Source: Eggerthellaceae bacterium (GTDB lineage Bacteria > Actinomycetota > Coriobacteriia > Coriobacteriales > Eggerthellaceae). From it: a DNA stretch of 9,095 nt. Made by a program: the position numbers and the translations under genes. Where the stretch lies: contig DMNP01000154.1 in the NCBI GenBank assembly GCA_003452695.1, positions 1-9,095 of the forward strand, read 5' to 3'. Below, piece after piece: positions 1 through 6,636 of this stretch. The number at the start of each line of letters is the position of its first letter. Position 1 is the stretch's first letter. The notes beneath the pieces were generated by a model. That model saw nothing but the letters and a program-made list of their open reading frames with translations, was not told where the DNA came from and ran no database searches.

Positions 1-292
1 GAAACGACGGCGCGACAGCCGCCATTAGCGATGCGGCGGCAAACAGCACGAACGAGCCTGCGAACAGCTTGCGCACCGAAATCCGCCCGAGCAGAAACGC
101 GTTCATCGGAATGACGATGGCCTCGACCATCGCGTAGACCGAGGTAAGCCACTGCACCTCGGTTTCGCTTACGCTCATCTCGCGCATGATGACGGGCAGC
201 GCCGGCGCGAGCAGCGTATAGGTCAGAACCACGAGCAAGCACCCCGACAGGAGCACCGCCATCTGCACTATGTTCTGCCTTGTTAAACCCAT
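1..292 (-). CDS. DHA2/EmrB-type MFS drug transporter, N-terminal part (runs off window)
   Basis: Only the first 97 residues are inside the window; the C-terminal part lies to the left of position 1. The visible protein begins MGLTRQNIVQMAVLLSG, has a first membrane helix at about residues 8-30 and the helix-end motif APALPVIMREM (residues 29-39). It continues through QWLTSVYAMVEAIVIPMNAFLLGR (44-70) and a further helix at about 75-94. This order is that of the 14-helix DHA2 (EmrB/QacA) proton-driven exporters of the inner membrane. The loop 2-3 signature is in the degenerate form AFLLGRISVRKLF rather than the classic GxxxDRxGRR. The ATG at 292-290 has no Shine-Dalgarno sequence, but a -10-like box ends 9 nt before it, so a leaderless or near-leaderless start is likely. 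It follows the second GPH symporter on the same strand by about 100 nt. The substrate cannot be told. Confidence 0.85.
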   Translation of the reverse strand, partial: MGLTRQNIVQMAVLLSGCLLVVLTYTLLAPALPVIMREMSVSETEVQWLTSVYAMVEAIVIPMNAFLLGRISVRKLFAGSFVLFAAASLMAAVAPSF

Positions 293-301
293 GGGGGCGC
301 C

Positions 302-329
302 ATGATAGCACATGTAGATTGGATGACCA
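302..329 (-). promoter_or_regulatory. Putative promoter of the left MFS gene (near-leaderless)
   Basis: On the minus strand, TATCAT (302-307) preceded by TGC (308-310) makes an extended -10 box. TGGTCA (324-329) is a 4/6 match to a -35 box with a 16-nt spacer. The -10 ends only 9 nt before the ATG at 292, so transcription would start about 3 nt before the start codon. This fits the lack of a ribosome binding site there. Inferred from sequence alone. Confidence 0.4.
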
Positions 330-395
330 GGTTGCGCGTTCATTCCAGTTGCCCGAAGCACGCGTTTGCCTGCCCTACGGTGCCTCTCGATTGTG

Positions 396-1901
396 CTAGC
401 CGTTCTCGCGCTCGTCTATCTCGCGTTGGTACTGCGTAATCTTCGTCGGGGTCAGGCGGAACCCGGCGAAGATCAGGATTGCCGCTACCGCGCAGATGAT
501 GGCGGGGACGACCATGAATCCGTTACATATGCCTTCCTGCAGCGAAACGGTGCTCGCCTCGACTGCCATGCCCGATACGAACCCGGCTGCGGCGAGCAGG
601 GCGGGAATGGCAACGCCACGCACCACGAAACCGATCTTCAGTGGGAACAGCTGCAGACCTGAAATCCAGCCCGCGGCGTTCTTGCCCGTCTTCCACTGTG
701 CGTAGATAACCGTATCGGCGTAGAGCGCCGGTGTAACCGCGTAAACGACACCATAGAGCATTTGCGCTACCGACATGAGCACGATGACTACCCACATGTT
801 CGTGTACATTAGGCGCGCAACCAGCAGCACCGCTGCCATAAGCAGCAACACGACCCCCATGGCGTTGCGGCCCGATTTTAGCAGCTTGGCGATGTGCGGC
901 GCGAAATACGAGCCGATGACGCAGAGCAGGTTCGAAAGGAAAATGTAGGTTGCCAGCATTTCTGGCTGGAACACGACGTAGGTGAAGTAGTACACAGCGA
1001 TGCCTGCGCAGGTGAAGTTGAAGATCCACTTGGCTATGTCCGAAAGCATAAGGGCGATGAGCGGCGGGTTGGTGAACAGGGCGCGCATGAGGTCGCCAAA
1101 AGTCGTGCGGTTTTCGTCGTTCGCCTTGCTTGCCTTGTAATTTGCCAGCTCATCGGCAGTGTACTCTTTATCATATCCCTTGAACATGCGGAAATGCACG
1201 TAATACAGCACGGCGAACACGGCCCCCGTGGCGAACGCCGCCACGGCGTATTGGTTAGCCTCGCCGAGCAACGTAGCCCCGAGCAATGCTACGGGCGGCA
1301 CGATATACGAGAACACGATTTTCGATGCGTTGGAATACATGCTGCGAGTAGACGCCATGTGCTGGCGCTCTTCGGCGGTTTTCCCGGCAACGGCGATCAT
1401 CGACAGGTTCGCAACGTAGGGGAAATCCCATGCCGCATGCGATGTTACGTTGAAGAAGATAATAAGGAACGCCGATAGCATTACGTTGTCGGAGATGCGC
1501 GTGAACTCGAAGGCGTAAAGGAACGGAACGATCCAGGGGAGCACGAAGAGCCAGGAGCGATAGCGGCCCCATTTCATCGGCTTGATAGAATTGATGAAGC
1601 CGCCGTACATCCACCCCAAAACGGCGTCGACGCCCGATCCGATTGCCGCGACCACTGCGGCCACTGCGGGGTCGAACATGGCGAGGTTCGTCAGGAAGAA
1701 AACGAAATAGTACGTTTCGACGCTCGACATGAGCGTGAACCCGAAATCGCCCACGCCATAGAAGCGCCGGAGCGCCTTCGAGATGGGTTTTAGCTCGATT
1801 GTTGGAGAGGCTTCTGCTTGGCTTTGCGGGTTTTGCGGGGCGGTAGCTTGGGCGTCTTCCTGTGGTTGCTCGATCGCAGGGCCGTTTTGATGTTCGTTCA
1901 T
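396..1901 (-). CDS. GPH (MelB-like) family cation symporter, paralogue 2
   Basis: A 501-residue integral membrane transporter. The first ~38 residues are a hydrophilic, Gln/Glu/Ala/Pro-rich cytoplasmic extension. About 12 hydrophobic helices follow. Family landmarks are YGVGDFGFTLMSSVETYY in helix 1, the helix 2/loop motif VDAV...INSIKPMKWGRYRSWLF, WDFPYVANLSM in helix 4, and FTNPPLIALML after the central loop. These match the glycoside-pentoside-hexuronide:cation symporters (MelB type), which import a solute with Na+ or H+. The ATG at 1901 is preferred over one 15 nt upstream because AAGGAGG (1906-1912, minus strand) lies 4 nt before it and overlaps the upstream candidate. It is the last gene of the three-gene block and clearly paralogous to the 3152-4516 protein. 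By eye, the positions of MelB Asp19 and Asp59 are not acidic, while the Asp124 equivalent is kept (WDFPY), so the substrate may not be a sugar. Confidence 0.85.
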   Translation of the reverse strand: MNEHQNGPAIEQPQEDAQATAPQNPQSQAEASPTIELKPISKALRRFYGVGDFGFTLMSSVETYYFVFFLTNLAMFDPAVAAVVAAIGSGVDAVLGWMYGGFINSIKPMKWGRYRSWLFVLPWIVPFLYAFEFTRISDNVMLSAFLIIFFNVTSHAAWDFPYVANLSMIAVAGKTAEERQHMASTRSMYSNASKIVFSYIVPPVALLGATLLGEANQYAVAAFATGAVFAVLYYVHFRMFKGYDKEYTADELANYKASKANDENRTTFGDLMRALFTNPPLIALMLSDIAKWIFNFTCAGIAVYYFTYVVFQPEMLATYIFLSNLLCVIGSYFAPHIAKLLKSGRNAMGVVLLLMAAVLLVARLMYTNMWVVIVLMSVAQMLYGVVYAVTPALYADTVIYAQWKTGKNAAGWISGLQLFPLKIGFVVRGVAIPALLAAAGFVSGMAVEASTVSLQEGICNGFMVVPAIICAVAAILIFAGFRLTPTKITQYQREIDERENG

Positions 1902-1905
1902 AACG

Positions 1906-1912
1906 CCTCCTT
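1906..1912 (-). promoter_or_regulatory. Strong RBS deciding the start of the second GPH symporter
   Basis: AAGGAGG on the minus strand, 4 nt before the ATG at 1901. A longer reading frame starting at 1916 would put this motif inside the coding sequence, so the shorter start is preferred. Confidence 0.75.
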
Positions 1913-1974
1913 GCATAAGGATTCAAGGGCCGGTTCCTGAAGAGGTTTCGTCGATGGAGGTTGCTATCGAGAAA

Positions 1975-2013
1975 GGGCGGCGTCCAGCCTCTTTGGAAGA
2001 GTGGCCGCCGCCC
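1975..2013 (-). terminator. Strong hairpin between UroD-like gene and second symporter (terminator or processing site)
   Basis: On the minus strand it begins 8 nt after the UroD-like stop codon. GGGCGGCG (1975-1982) pairs perfectly with CGCCGCCC (2006-2013). After one mismatch the stem continues as CCA/TGG, then CTCTT (1990-1994) pairs with AAGAG (1998-2002) around a 3-nt loop. The RNA continues with UUUC, a very short U tract. It may be a weak intrinsic terminator giving lower expression of the distal symporter, or a stability/processing hairpin. The pairing is seen directly; the function is inferred. Confidence 0.6.
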
Positions 2014-2021
2014 AGGGCTAT

Positions 2022-3086
2022 TTAGGCGTTTTGCTCTGCGAGTTCGGCGAGCTTGGTGCGACTGTATCGGTACATTTCTTCGACGAGGTCCACCTCGCGA
2101 TTTCCATTCGGGTCGCGTAGGCGGCAGGAGTATCGGCCGGTCATGCCGAGTTCGTCGACGGTGCGGTGAACGTGCTCGACCGCCTCTTCGTCGCTCAGGT
2201 CTTTGTCGACGATGTACAAGGTGCATTGGGCAAGGTCGTGGCCGTACCTGTTCATGATGCCAACTTTGTCGTTGGCATTGTCCTGGCCTTCCCAAGCGTC
2301 CCAGCCCTCGTCGATGTACTGAGGGATGAGCGTTTCGATGCAGCCGCACGAGTGGCGACAGGTGAACATGCCGCGGTCGTGGATGTGCTGGCAGATCTTG
2401 CGGTAATGCGGCGACAGCAGGTCGCGGTAGATGTCGGGCGAGAAGAACGTGCTCTTCTGGGTGCCCATGTCGTCGTGGAACAAGATCATGTCGGCGCCAT
2501 ATACGTCGCGGGCGATGTCGATGAGCTTCATGTGCCATTCGTCAAGCTCGCTCCAGAACTCGTCGAGCACGTCATCGTCGGTCAGCAGCGCGCAAAACGC
2601 ATCCTCAAAGCCAATTAGGTCGGCGGTGCGCTCGAACATGCCGTTAACGATTACGAAATAGGTAAGCTTGTCGGGCGAAATCTTATCCTTGTAGTTTTGC
2701 TCGAAGTCGGCTTGCCAGTCGATTGCGTCCAGGTCGGGAAACGTAAGCTCCCTCCAGTCGTTTATGTCGTCGAGGCGCGTGAATCCGGGCGTTACCATCG
2801 CGGCGCTCGTAAGCGGGTCGAACGTCCAGTCGATTCCGAAGCTGTCCACTCCGCCAGCGGCACGCGCGCGATTGTCGGGGAACACCATGGGCATGATTGC
2901 GTTGTTGTCTTGGTCCTGGTTCGGAACCCACAATGGCATTTGGTCTTTGCTTAACATGCGCAGCATGTTCTCTTTCGCCGTGATGGGGCGGTCAAATTCG
3001 GGGACCGTCATTTCGTTCGTCGAGTAGATAGCCGGGATGCTGTATTCCCTGATGGGCTTCAGTTCGTTCTCGTTGAATGTAAACAT
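2022..3086 (-). CDS. UroD-fold cobalamin-type methyltransferase-like protein
   Basis: A 354-residue soluble protein of the uroporphyrinogen decarboxylase superfamily (PF01208). It resembles the MtaA/MtbA-type methylcobamide methyltransferases more than heme-pathway HemE. A zinc site of the MtaA type is visible: His245-x-Cys247 (in CRHSCGC) and Cys321 (in GRYSC). The 74-residue spacing is close to that in MtaA. FHDDMG (203-208) matches the superfamily's conserved acidic strand. The HemE N-terminal Arg motif (RPPVWxMRQAGR) is absent; PLWVPNQDQDN stands in that place. Known relatives move a methyl group between a corrinoid protein and coenzyme M or folate. The start is ATG 3086, with GGAG (3093-3096) 6 nt upstream; an in-frame TTG 12 nt earlier overlaps this RBS. 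It lies 65 nt after one GPH symporter and before another, probably one operon. Its acceptor and substrate are unknown, and no corrinoid protein is encoded here. Confidence 0.8.
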   Translation of the reverse strand: MFTFNENELKPIREYSIPAIYSTNEMTVPEFDRPITAKENMLRMLSKDQMPLWVPNQDQDNNAIMPMVFPDNRARAAGGVDSFGIDWTFDPLTSAAMVTPGFTRLDDINDWRELTFPDLDAIDWQADFEQNYKDKISPDKLTYFVIVNGMFERTADLIGFEDAFCALLTDDDVLDEFWSELDEWHMKLIDIARDVYGADMILFHDDMGTQKSTFFSPDIYRDLLSPHYRKICQHIHDRGMFTCRHSCGCIETLIPQYIDEGWDAWEGQDNANDKVGIMNRYGHDLAQCTLYIVDKDLSDEEAVEHVHRTVDELGMTGRYSCRLRDPNGNREVDLVEEMYRYSRTKLAELAEQNA

Positions 3087-3108
3087 GCTCTTCTCCAATC
3101 GTTTTCAG

Positions 3109-3126
3109 CTTGCTGGTCTTGCTGGT
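3109..3126. repeat. Two-copy 9-bp tandem repeat in the symporter-UroD spacer
   Basis: CTTGCTGGT occurs twice head to tail (3109-3117 and 3118-3126) in the 65-nt spacer after the first symporter. No hairpin or terminator is seen around it, so the two genes are probably co-transcribed. It may simply be slippage. Confidence 0.5.
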
Positions 3127-3151
3127 CTGTCTGTTGTATTGCCAAAGCAGT

Positions 3152-4516
3152 TTACGCGGCCTTCTTGGCGGCGATTTCCTGCTCCATCATGGGAACGTCA
3201 TCGTCCTTGATGTTGTAGAGGGCGAACAGCAGCGCCGAGACGACCATAAGGGCGCCGGGTATGAGCAGCACGATAAGGCTGATGCCGCCCTGCATTTCCG
3301 GCGTTATGGCTGCATCGGCGGCATACCCGATGGCGCTGAGCATGGCCGAGATCAGCACGCCGCGAACTGCGATGGCAATCTTAATCGCAAGGGACGATCC
3401 GGCCATTGCCATGCCGCGGATGTCGACGCCCTTCTGGTATTCGGAAAGCGTTGCGCACATCGAATACAAGCTGCTGGTAAGGCCATATGCGACGCCGAAC
3501 ACCACTTCGGAGACGGCGAGCACAACGTAGAAGGCGATAATCGGCATCGGAACAAGGTATAGTGCGATCATGAGCAGGCCGGCAATTCCCGTGCAGGCAA
3601 TCGTGGTCATCTTGGTGCCGAACTTCTTGACGATGGTGCCCGTGGCGAACGCGCCCACGAACGTGCCGGCGTTAAAGATGATCAGGATGATGGAAACCGC
3701 CGCAGGGTCGCCGATGACGACGCGGGCGTAGTAGGCAGCAGAGGCTGCGAATCCGTAGTAGCCCACTAGGCGCACGGCGTCGGCAAGCACCACGATTGCC
3801 AGCTGGGGATTGGTGAAAATGGTCTTCACGATATCGACGAAAGAAGCGGACTTCTTAGCTTCGCTAGCCGGCGTTTCCTCGGGGATGTCGTAGCCTTTCG
3901 TAATAAGGTAATGCACCAAGTAGGCGAGCAGGAAGCAGCCAGACGCAACCGCTGCGGTAATGGTGTAGCCGAATACGGGGCCAAGAGCCGCCATGGCAGC
4001 GATGATGGCTGTGGTCAGCGCAGGAACGCCATACGAGGCGATAATCTTGCCCAGCGCGGAACCGGCGCCCAAGCGCCCAGACAGGAACCCGCGCTCTTTG
4101 GGGTCATCGGAAAGAATGCCCACGAGCGCGCGGTTGGCGGTCCAGGCGATGTTCCAGATGAAGTGGCTGAGCACATAGCCGATGCCGCAGATGAGCGCTG
4201 CCACAACATCGCCTCCGATGTTCGTGAACATGAGGATGAAGAAGATCATGACCAGCGGAGGGCAGATGATCAGCCACGGACGGTACTTCCCGCCCTTCAG
4301 ATGCACCTTGTCGATCACGGCGCCTGCAAGTACTGCGGAAACCGCGTCGGCGATTCCCACGAAGCCCGTGATGGCGGCAATCAGGGGGAGCGGCAGTTGC
4401 GCGGCATCGGTCAGGAACACGATGAAGAACGACGTTTCCATGGCCGACATGAAGGAAAAGCCGATCTCGCTTGTCCCCCACAATGTCTTGATTTTGCTGT
4501 TTATGCCTTTTGCCAT
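3152..4516 (-). CDS. GPH (MelB-like) family cation symporter, paralogue 1
   Basis: A 454-residue membrane transporter with about 12 hydrophobic helices and no N-terminal extension. Landmarks shared with the 396-1901 protein are WGTSEIGFSFMSAMETSFF (helix 1), ADAVSAVLAGAVIDKVHLKGGKYRPWLI (helix 2 and loop), the central loop followed by FTNPQLAIVVL, and a short charged C-terminus ending AAKKAA. These place it in the GPH sodium- or proton-coupled importer family. By eye against MelB, the Asp59 position is Ala, the Asp19 position is Ser, and the helix 4 Asp124 position is Asn (WNIAW). Both coupling and substrate may therefore be unusual. The start ATG 4516 has AAAGGGG (4522-4528) 5 nt upstream. 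It is the first gene of the minus-strand block, facing the divergent regulator, and likely expressed from the promoter near 4606-4634. Confidence 0.87.
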   Translation of the reverse strand: MAKGINSKIKTLWGTSEIGFSFMSAMETSFFIVFLTDAAQLPLPLIAAITGFVGIADAVSAVLAGAVIDKVHLKGGKYRPWLIICPPLVMIFFILMFTNIGGDVVAALICGIGYVLSHFIWNIAWTANRALVGILSDDPKERGFLSGRLGAGSALGKIIASYGVPALTTAIIAAMAALGPVFGYTITAAVASGCFLLAYLVHYLITKGYDIPEETPASEAKKSASFVDIVKTIFTNPQLAIVVLADAVRLVGYYGFAASAAYYARVVIGDPAAVSIILIIFNAGTFVGAFATGTIVKKFGTKMTTIACTGIAGLLMIALYLVPMPIIAFYVVLAVSEVVFGVAYGLTSSLYSMCATLSEYQKGVDIRGMAMAGSSLAIKIAIAVRGVLISAMLSAIGYAADAAITPEMQGGISLIVLLIPGALMVVSALLFALYNIKDDDVPMMEQEIAAKKAA

Positions 4517-4605
4517 TTTTGCCCCTTTCTCTCTCGTGGCAATTGTGTTTCACGGCAACTGGTGACCATTTTCGGAGGGAGATGAGCGCATATCAACGGC
4601 AGCGC

Positions 4606-4634
4606 ATGATAGAATTCGCTCAAAAGACTGTACT
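4606..4634 (-). promoter_or_regulatory. Putative promoter of the symporter-UroD-symporter block
   Basis: On the minus strand, TATCAT (4606-4611) is a 5/6 match to a -10 box. AGTACA (4629-4634) is a weak 3/6 -35 box at a 17-nt spacing. The predicted start near 4599 leaves a leader of about 80 nt before the first ATG. The -35 box lies inside the left half of the 9+4+9 palindrome, which places the site for activation or repression. Confidence 0.45.
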
Positions 4635-4647
4635 CTAAAGTACAGTC
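4626..4647. promoter_or_regulatory. Perfect 9+4+9 palindrome, candidate operator
   Basis: GACTGTACT (4626-4634) and AGTACAGTC (4639-4647) are exact reverse complements separated by CTAA. The palindrome lies in the intergenic space between the divergent symporter block and the regulator, and overlaps the predicted -35 of the former. A dimeric regulator, most simply the neighbouring PucR-type protein, is the likely ligand. The palindrome is seen directly; the binder is inferred. Confidence 0.7.
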
Positions 4648-4652
4648 GAATA

Positions 4653-4662
4653 TATGATGGAG
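4653..4662 (+). promoter_or_regulatory. -10-like box and RBS of the regulator
   Basis: TATGAT (4653-4658) is a 5/6 match to a -10 box but has no good -35 partner. GGAG (4659-4662) lies 5 nt before ATG 4668 and decides that start over the GTG at 4662, which overlaps it. The two elements abut, so they cannot both serve the same transcript. Either the real promoter lies further upstream or this -10 is spurious. Confidence 0.4.
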
Positions 4663-4667
4663 TGCAT

Positions 4668-6188
4668 ATGCGTCTACCGATTAGCTATTTCTTTTGCCTT
4701 ATTGCGATGAAGGAGCCCAACGCCAGGCTCCTCGACGAACATGCTCAACCGCTATCGGTTCAATGGCTTGCTACCGTATCGTCAGACACGGTAGCCCGCG
4801 GGGGCTTTCTTTACTTTCTCGACGAGGGAATCGGGTTGGAGCAAAAAGAGGACGTGTCTTTCGGCTGCGTCGTTTACGAAACCGCTTCAGGCGATTACCC
4901 CGGCATTCCCCGAATCGTCGTGCCGAGAAATTGCGATATGCACGAGCTCATGGACCATACGATTACCAACGTTGACCGCTACCGCATGTGGGAAGACTCG
5001 CTGCATGAAACCCTTGTGGGGAACATTTCGCTGCAATCGATGCTCGATATAACGTACGATTTCATCCCGCGGCCCATGTACATAGCCGACCCCTGCTGGC
5101 GAATGGTTGCCCGCATCGATGCAGATATGGAAGAGATGAGCGGGATCTGGCATCATCAGCTGCAGCATGGTGGCTATTTGCCCATCGAGACGATAAACGC
5201 GCTGAACGACTCGGGCGAATACGAGCTGATCACAAATTCAAACCGAGCATTCATCGTCGATACGAAGGCCTTCGTCATCGGTTTTATCGCCAAGGCAATC
5301 AAGTTTCGCGGAAAGCTTCTGGGCTATTTCTTTATCGTAGACTTGTGGCACGACTTAACGCTTTGCGATGTCGAGGTTGCAAATCGGTTCGGTAACACAT
5401 TAGCAGCGGCACTCGGCTCTCGCGGAGGCGCCATCGACGATGCCGAGGTGTATCACGAAGGCTTGGTGTCGGCCATGCTCGATACGGATCACATCGAAGA
5501 GGGCATGGTATCGAACCTTATCGCAACCACGACGGGGTGGAAGCTCATCGGCGATTATCGCATTGTTGTCATGAAGCATGCGCGCAAAGATTTCGACAAT
5601 GCCATGATGCGCATGAGGGCGGTTGGGGTGATCACTTCGGGTTACGATTGCTACACGGAACCTTACAAAGACATGACGGTCGTTATATTCGCAAACGCCG
5701 AGCTTGACTACGATGATTTTAAGCGTCATCTGCGCAGCTGCGTGGAGAAGCTGCAGATATCCCTTTTCGTGAGCGGCAGGTTCACGTCTTTTCTCGATTT
5801 CCCCAGCCAGTTCTCTTGTTTGTGCGACCTCGTCGATTGCCACGAGCCCGTGTTTCGCCAAGAGGATTCCCAGGTCGTATACTCCGATAACCTTTTCCCG
5901 CGGCGTTTGGCTCAGGCGTGCGACCATCGTCTTCCGACCGATTTCGAAACGCAGCTGCTTAGGGATTTCGACGCGAGCCACGGGACGGAGTATGCGAAAT
6001 CTCTGTACACGTTCCTGCTGCATGAGCGCAATTACGTAACCTCCTCTGCCTCGCTGTACCTTCACCGGAACACGCTGCGCAACAGGATTGAGAAGATTAA
6101 CGAGATGCTCGACGTCGACCTGGACGACCCGATCGTGCGTTTGCGACTGATAGTTTCCCTGAACACCGCGCTCAATGCGCAGAGCTGA
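4668..6188 (+). CDS. PucR/CdaR-type helix-turn-helix transcriptional regulator
   Basis: A 506-residue cytoplasmic regulator. The last ~60 residues (about 442-502) are a PucR-type C-terminal HTH (HTH_30): a helix YAKSLYTFLL, then NYVTSSASLYLHRNTLRNRIEKI with the signature LHRNTLRNR (465-473), and a tail of the form DLDDPIVRLRL. A middle section at about 290-390 looks like the degenerate GGDEF-like domain common before this HTH. Residues 120-250 have a PAS/GAF-like pattern (FIPRPMYIADPCWRMVARID, later GKLLGYFFIVD) and may sense a ligand, but this is not assigned. The usual PucR N-terminal domain was not recognised. It is divergent from the symporter-UroD-symporter block with a perfect palindrome between them, so it probably controls that block and itself. 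Its sequence is visibly less GC-rich than the gene at 6722. The ligand is unknown. Confidence 0.85.
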   Translation: MRLPISYFFCLIAMKEPNARLLDEHAQPLSVQWLATVSSDTVARGGFLYFLDEGIGLEQKEDVSFGCVVYETASGDYPGIPRIVVPRNCDMHELMDHTITNVDRYRMWEDSLHETLVGNISLQSMLDITYDFIPRPMYIADPCWRMVARIDADMEEMSGIWHHQLQHGGYLPIETINALNDSGEYELITNSNRAFIVDTKAFVIGFIAKAIKFRGKLLGYFFIVDLWHDLTLCDVEVANRFGNTLAAALGSRGGAIDDAEVYHEGLVSAMLDTDHIEEGMVSNLIATTTGWKLIGDYRIVVMKHARKDFDNAMMRMRAVGVITSGYDCYTEPYKDMTVVIFANAELDYDDFKRHLRSCVEKLQISLFVSGRFTSFLDFPSQFSCLCDLVDCHEPVFRQEDSQVVYSDNLFPRRLAQACDHRLPTDFETQLLRDFDASHGTEYAKSLYTFLLHERNYVTSSASLYLHRNTLRNRIEKINEMLDVDLDDPIVRLRLIVSLNTALNAQS

Positions 6189-6425
6189 CATTTGGCCGTG
6201 AAAAGCAATGCCAGTTCTTGCCGCCCACGGCTTGGCCGGAGGCCCGCCCCGGGCATGCAAATTCCCCACCGTTCCCATAGGTTTTCTGTTTTTGTTCGTA
6301 GCAGGCGGCTGAGCACCTGGTTGTGCGAACCATTTGGCTCATATATACGGTAAAATATGACCAAGAAGGTACAACCAAAGAGAAGAGCGAACCCCCGACG
6401 TGAACGCCTGGAGACGCTACATCGA

Positions 6426-6560
6426 CGTAAGCGCCAAAACGGCCGCGTCTTCTGCTCCCGGTCGGCACCAGCCTCCTCGACGTCAGCACCGGATCGTGTT
6501 GACTTCGATTGTGCCAGCTGCCGACCGGGAGCAGAAGACGCGGCCGTTTTGGCGCTTACG
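6426..6560. repeat. Perfect 42-bp inverted repeat around a 51-nt foldable centre
   Basis: The left arm 6426-6467 (starting CGTAAGCGCC) and the right arm 6519-6560 (ending GGCGCTTACG) are exact reverse complements over all 42 positions; pairing stops at once on both sides. The 51-nt centre contains a second hairpin: GTCAGCAC (6482-6489) pairs with GTGTTGAC (6496-6503) with one G-T pair around a 6-nt loop, extended past one mismatch by TCGA (6477-6480)/TCGA (6505-6508). There is no T tract, so it is not an ordinary terminator. No target-site duplication was found by eye. It could be a MITE-like remnant, a structured RNA or a cruciform site. Confidence 0.9.
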
Positions 6561-6594
6561 CTTCGCCGCCGACGGCACGACCCAACAGCCTAAT

Positions 6595-6636
6595 CGCGCC
6601 GCATGCACGCCGCGGACGCGTTGTCCCCAGTTCCAC
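6595..6636 (+). repeat. Left copy of imperfect direct repeat flanking the AAA/PD-(D/E)XK gene
   Basis: Aligns without gaps to 8525-8566 with 34 of 42 identical bases. The most specific shared part is CGTTGyCCCCrGTTCCrC; both copies are also followed within about 10-15 nt by CTTAG. A GCTTCGCC also occurs upstream of both copies at different distances. Part of the similarity could come from GC-rich composition. Confidence 0.55.

Noticed and set aside
1255..2538. Long minus-strand frame crossing the UroD-like and second symporter genes.
   Set aside because: Arg/Pro/His-rich shadow translation; the genes in the correct frame show family motifs and RBSs.
2022..3086. Heme biosynthesis uroporphyrinogen decarboxylase (HemE).
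   Set aside because: The HemE N-terminal Arg motif is absent, an MtaA-type HxC...C zinc site is present, and no heme genes are nearby.
5400..6278. 292-codon minus-strand frame opposite the regulator.
   Set aside because: No motifs, no RBS, and fully explained as the antisense of the HTH regulator.
6426..6560. The long inverted repeat as a CRISPR-like or tandem array, or as an intrinsic terminator.
   Set aside because: There is only one pair of arms in inverted orientation, no repeat-spacer periodicity, and no T tract on either strand.
6357..6593. 78-codon open frame on the plus strand running through the long inverted repeat, with a very basic product.
   Set aside because: No ribosome binding site, both arms of the inverted repeat would be coding, and the product resembles nothing known to me. 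It is most likely chance in GC-rich sequence.
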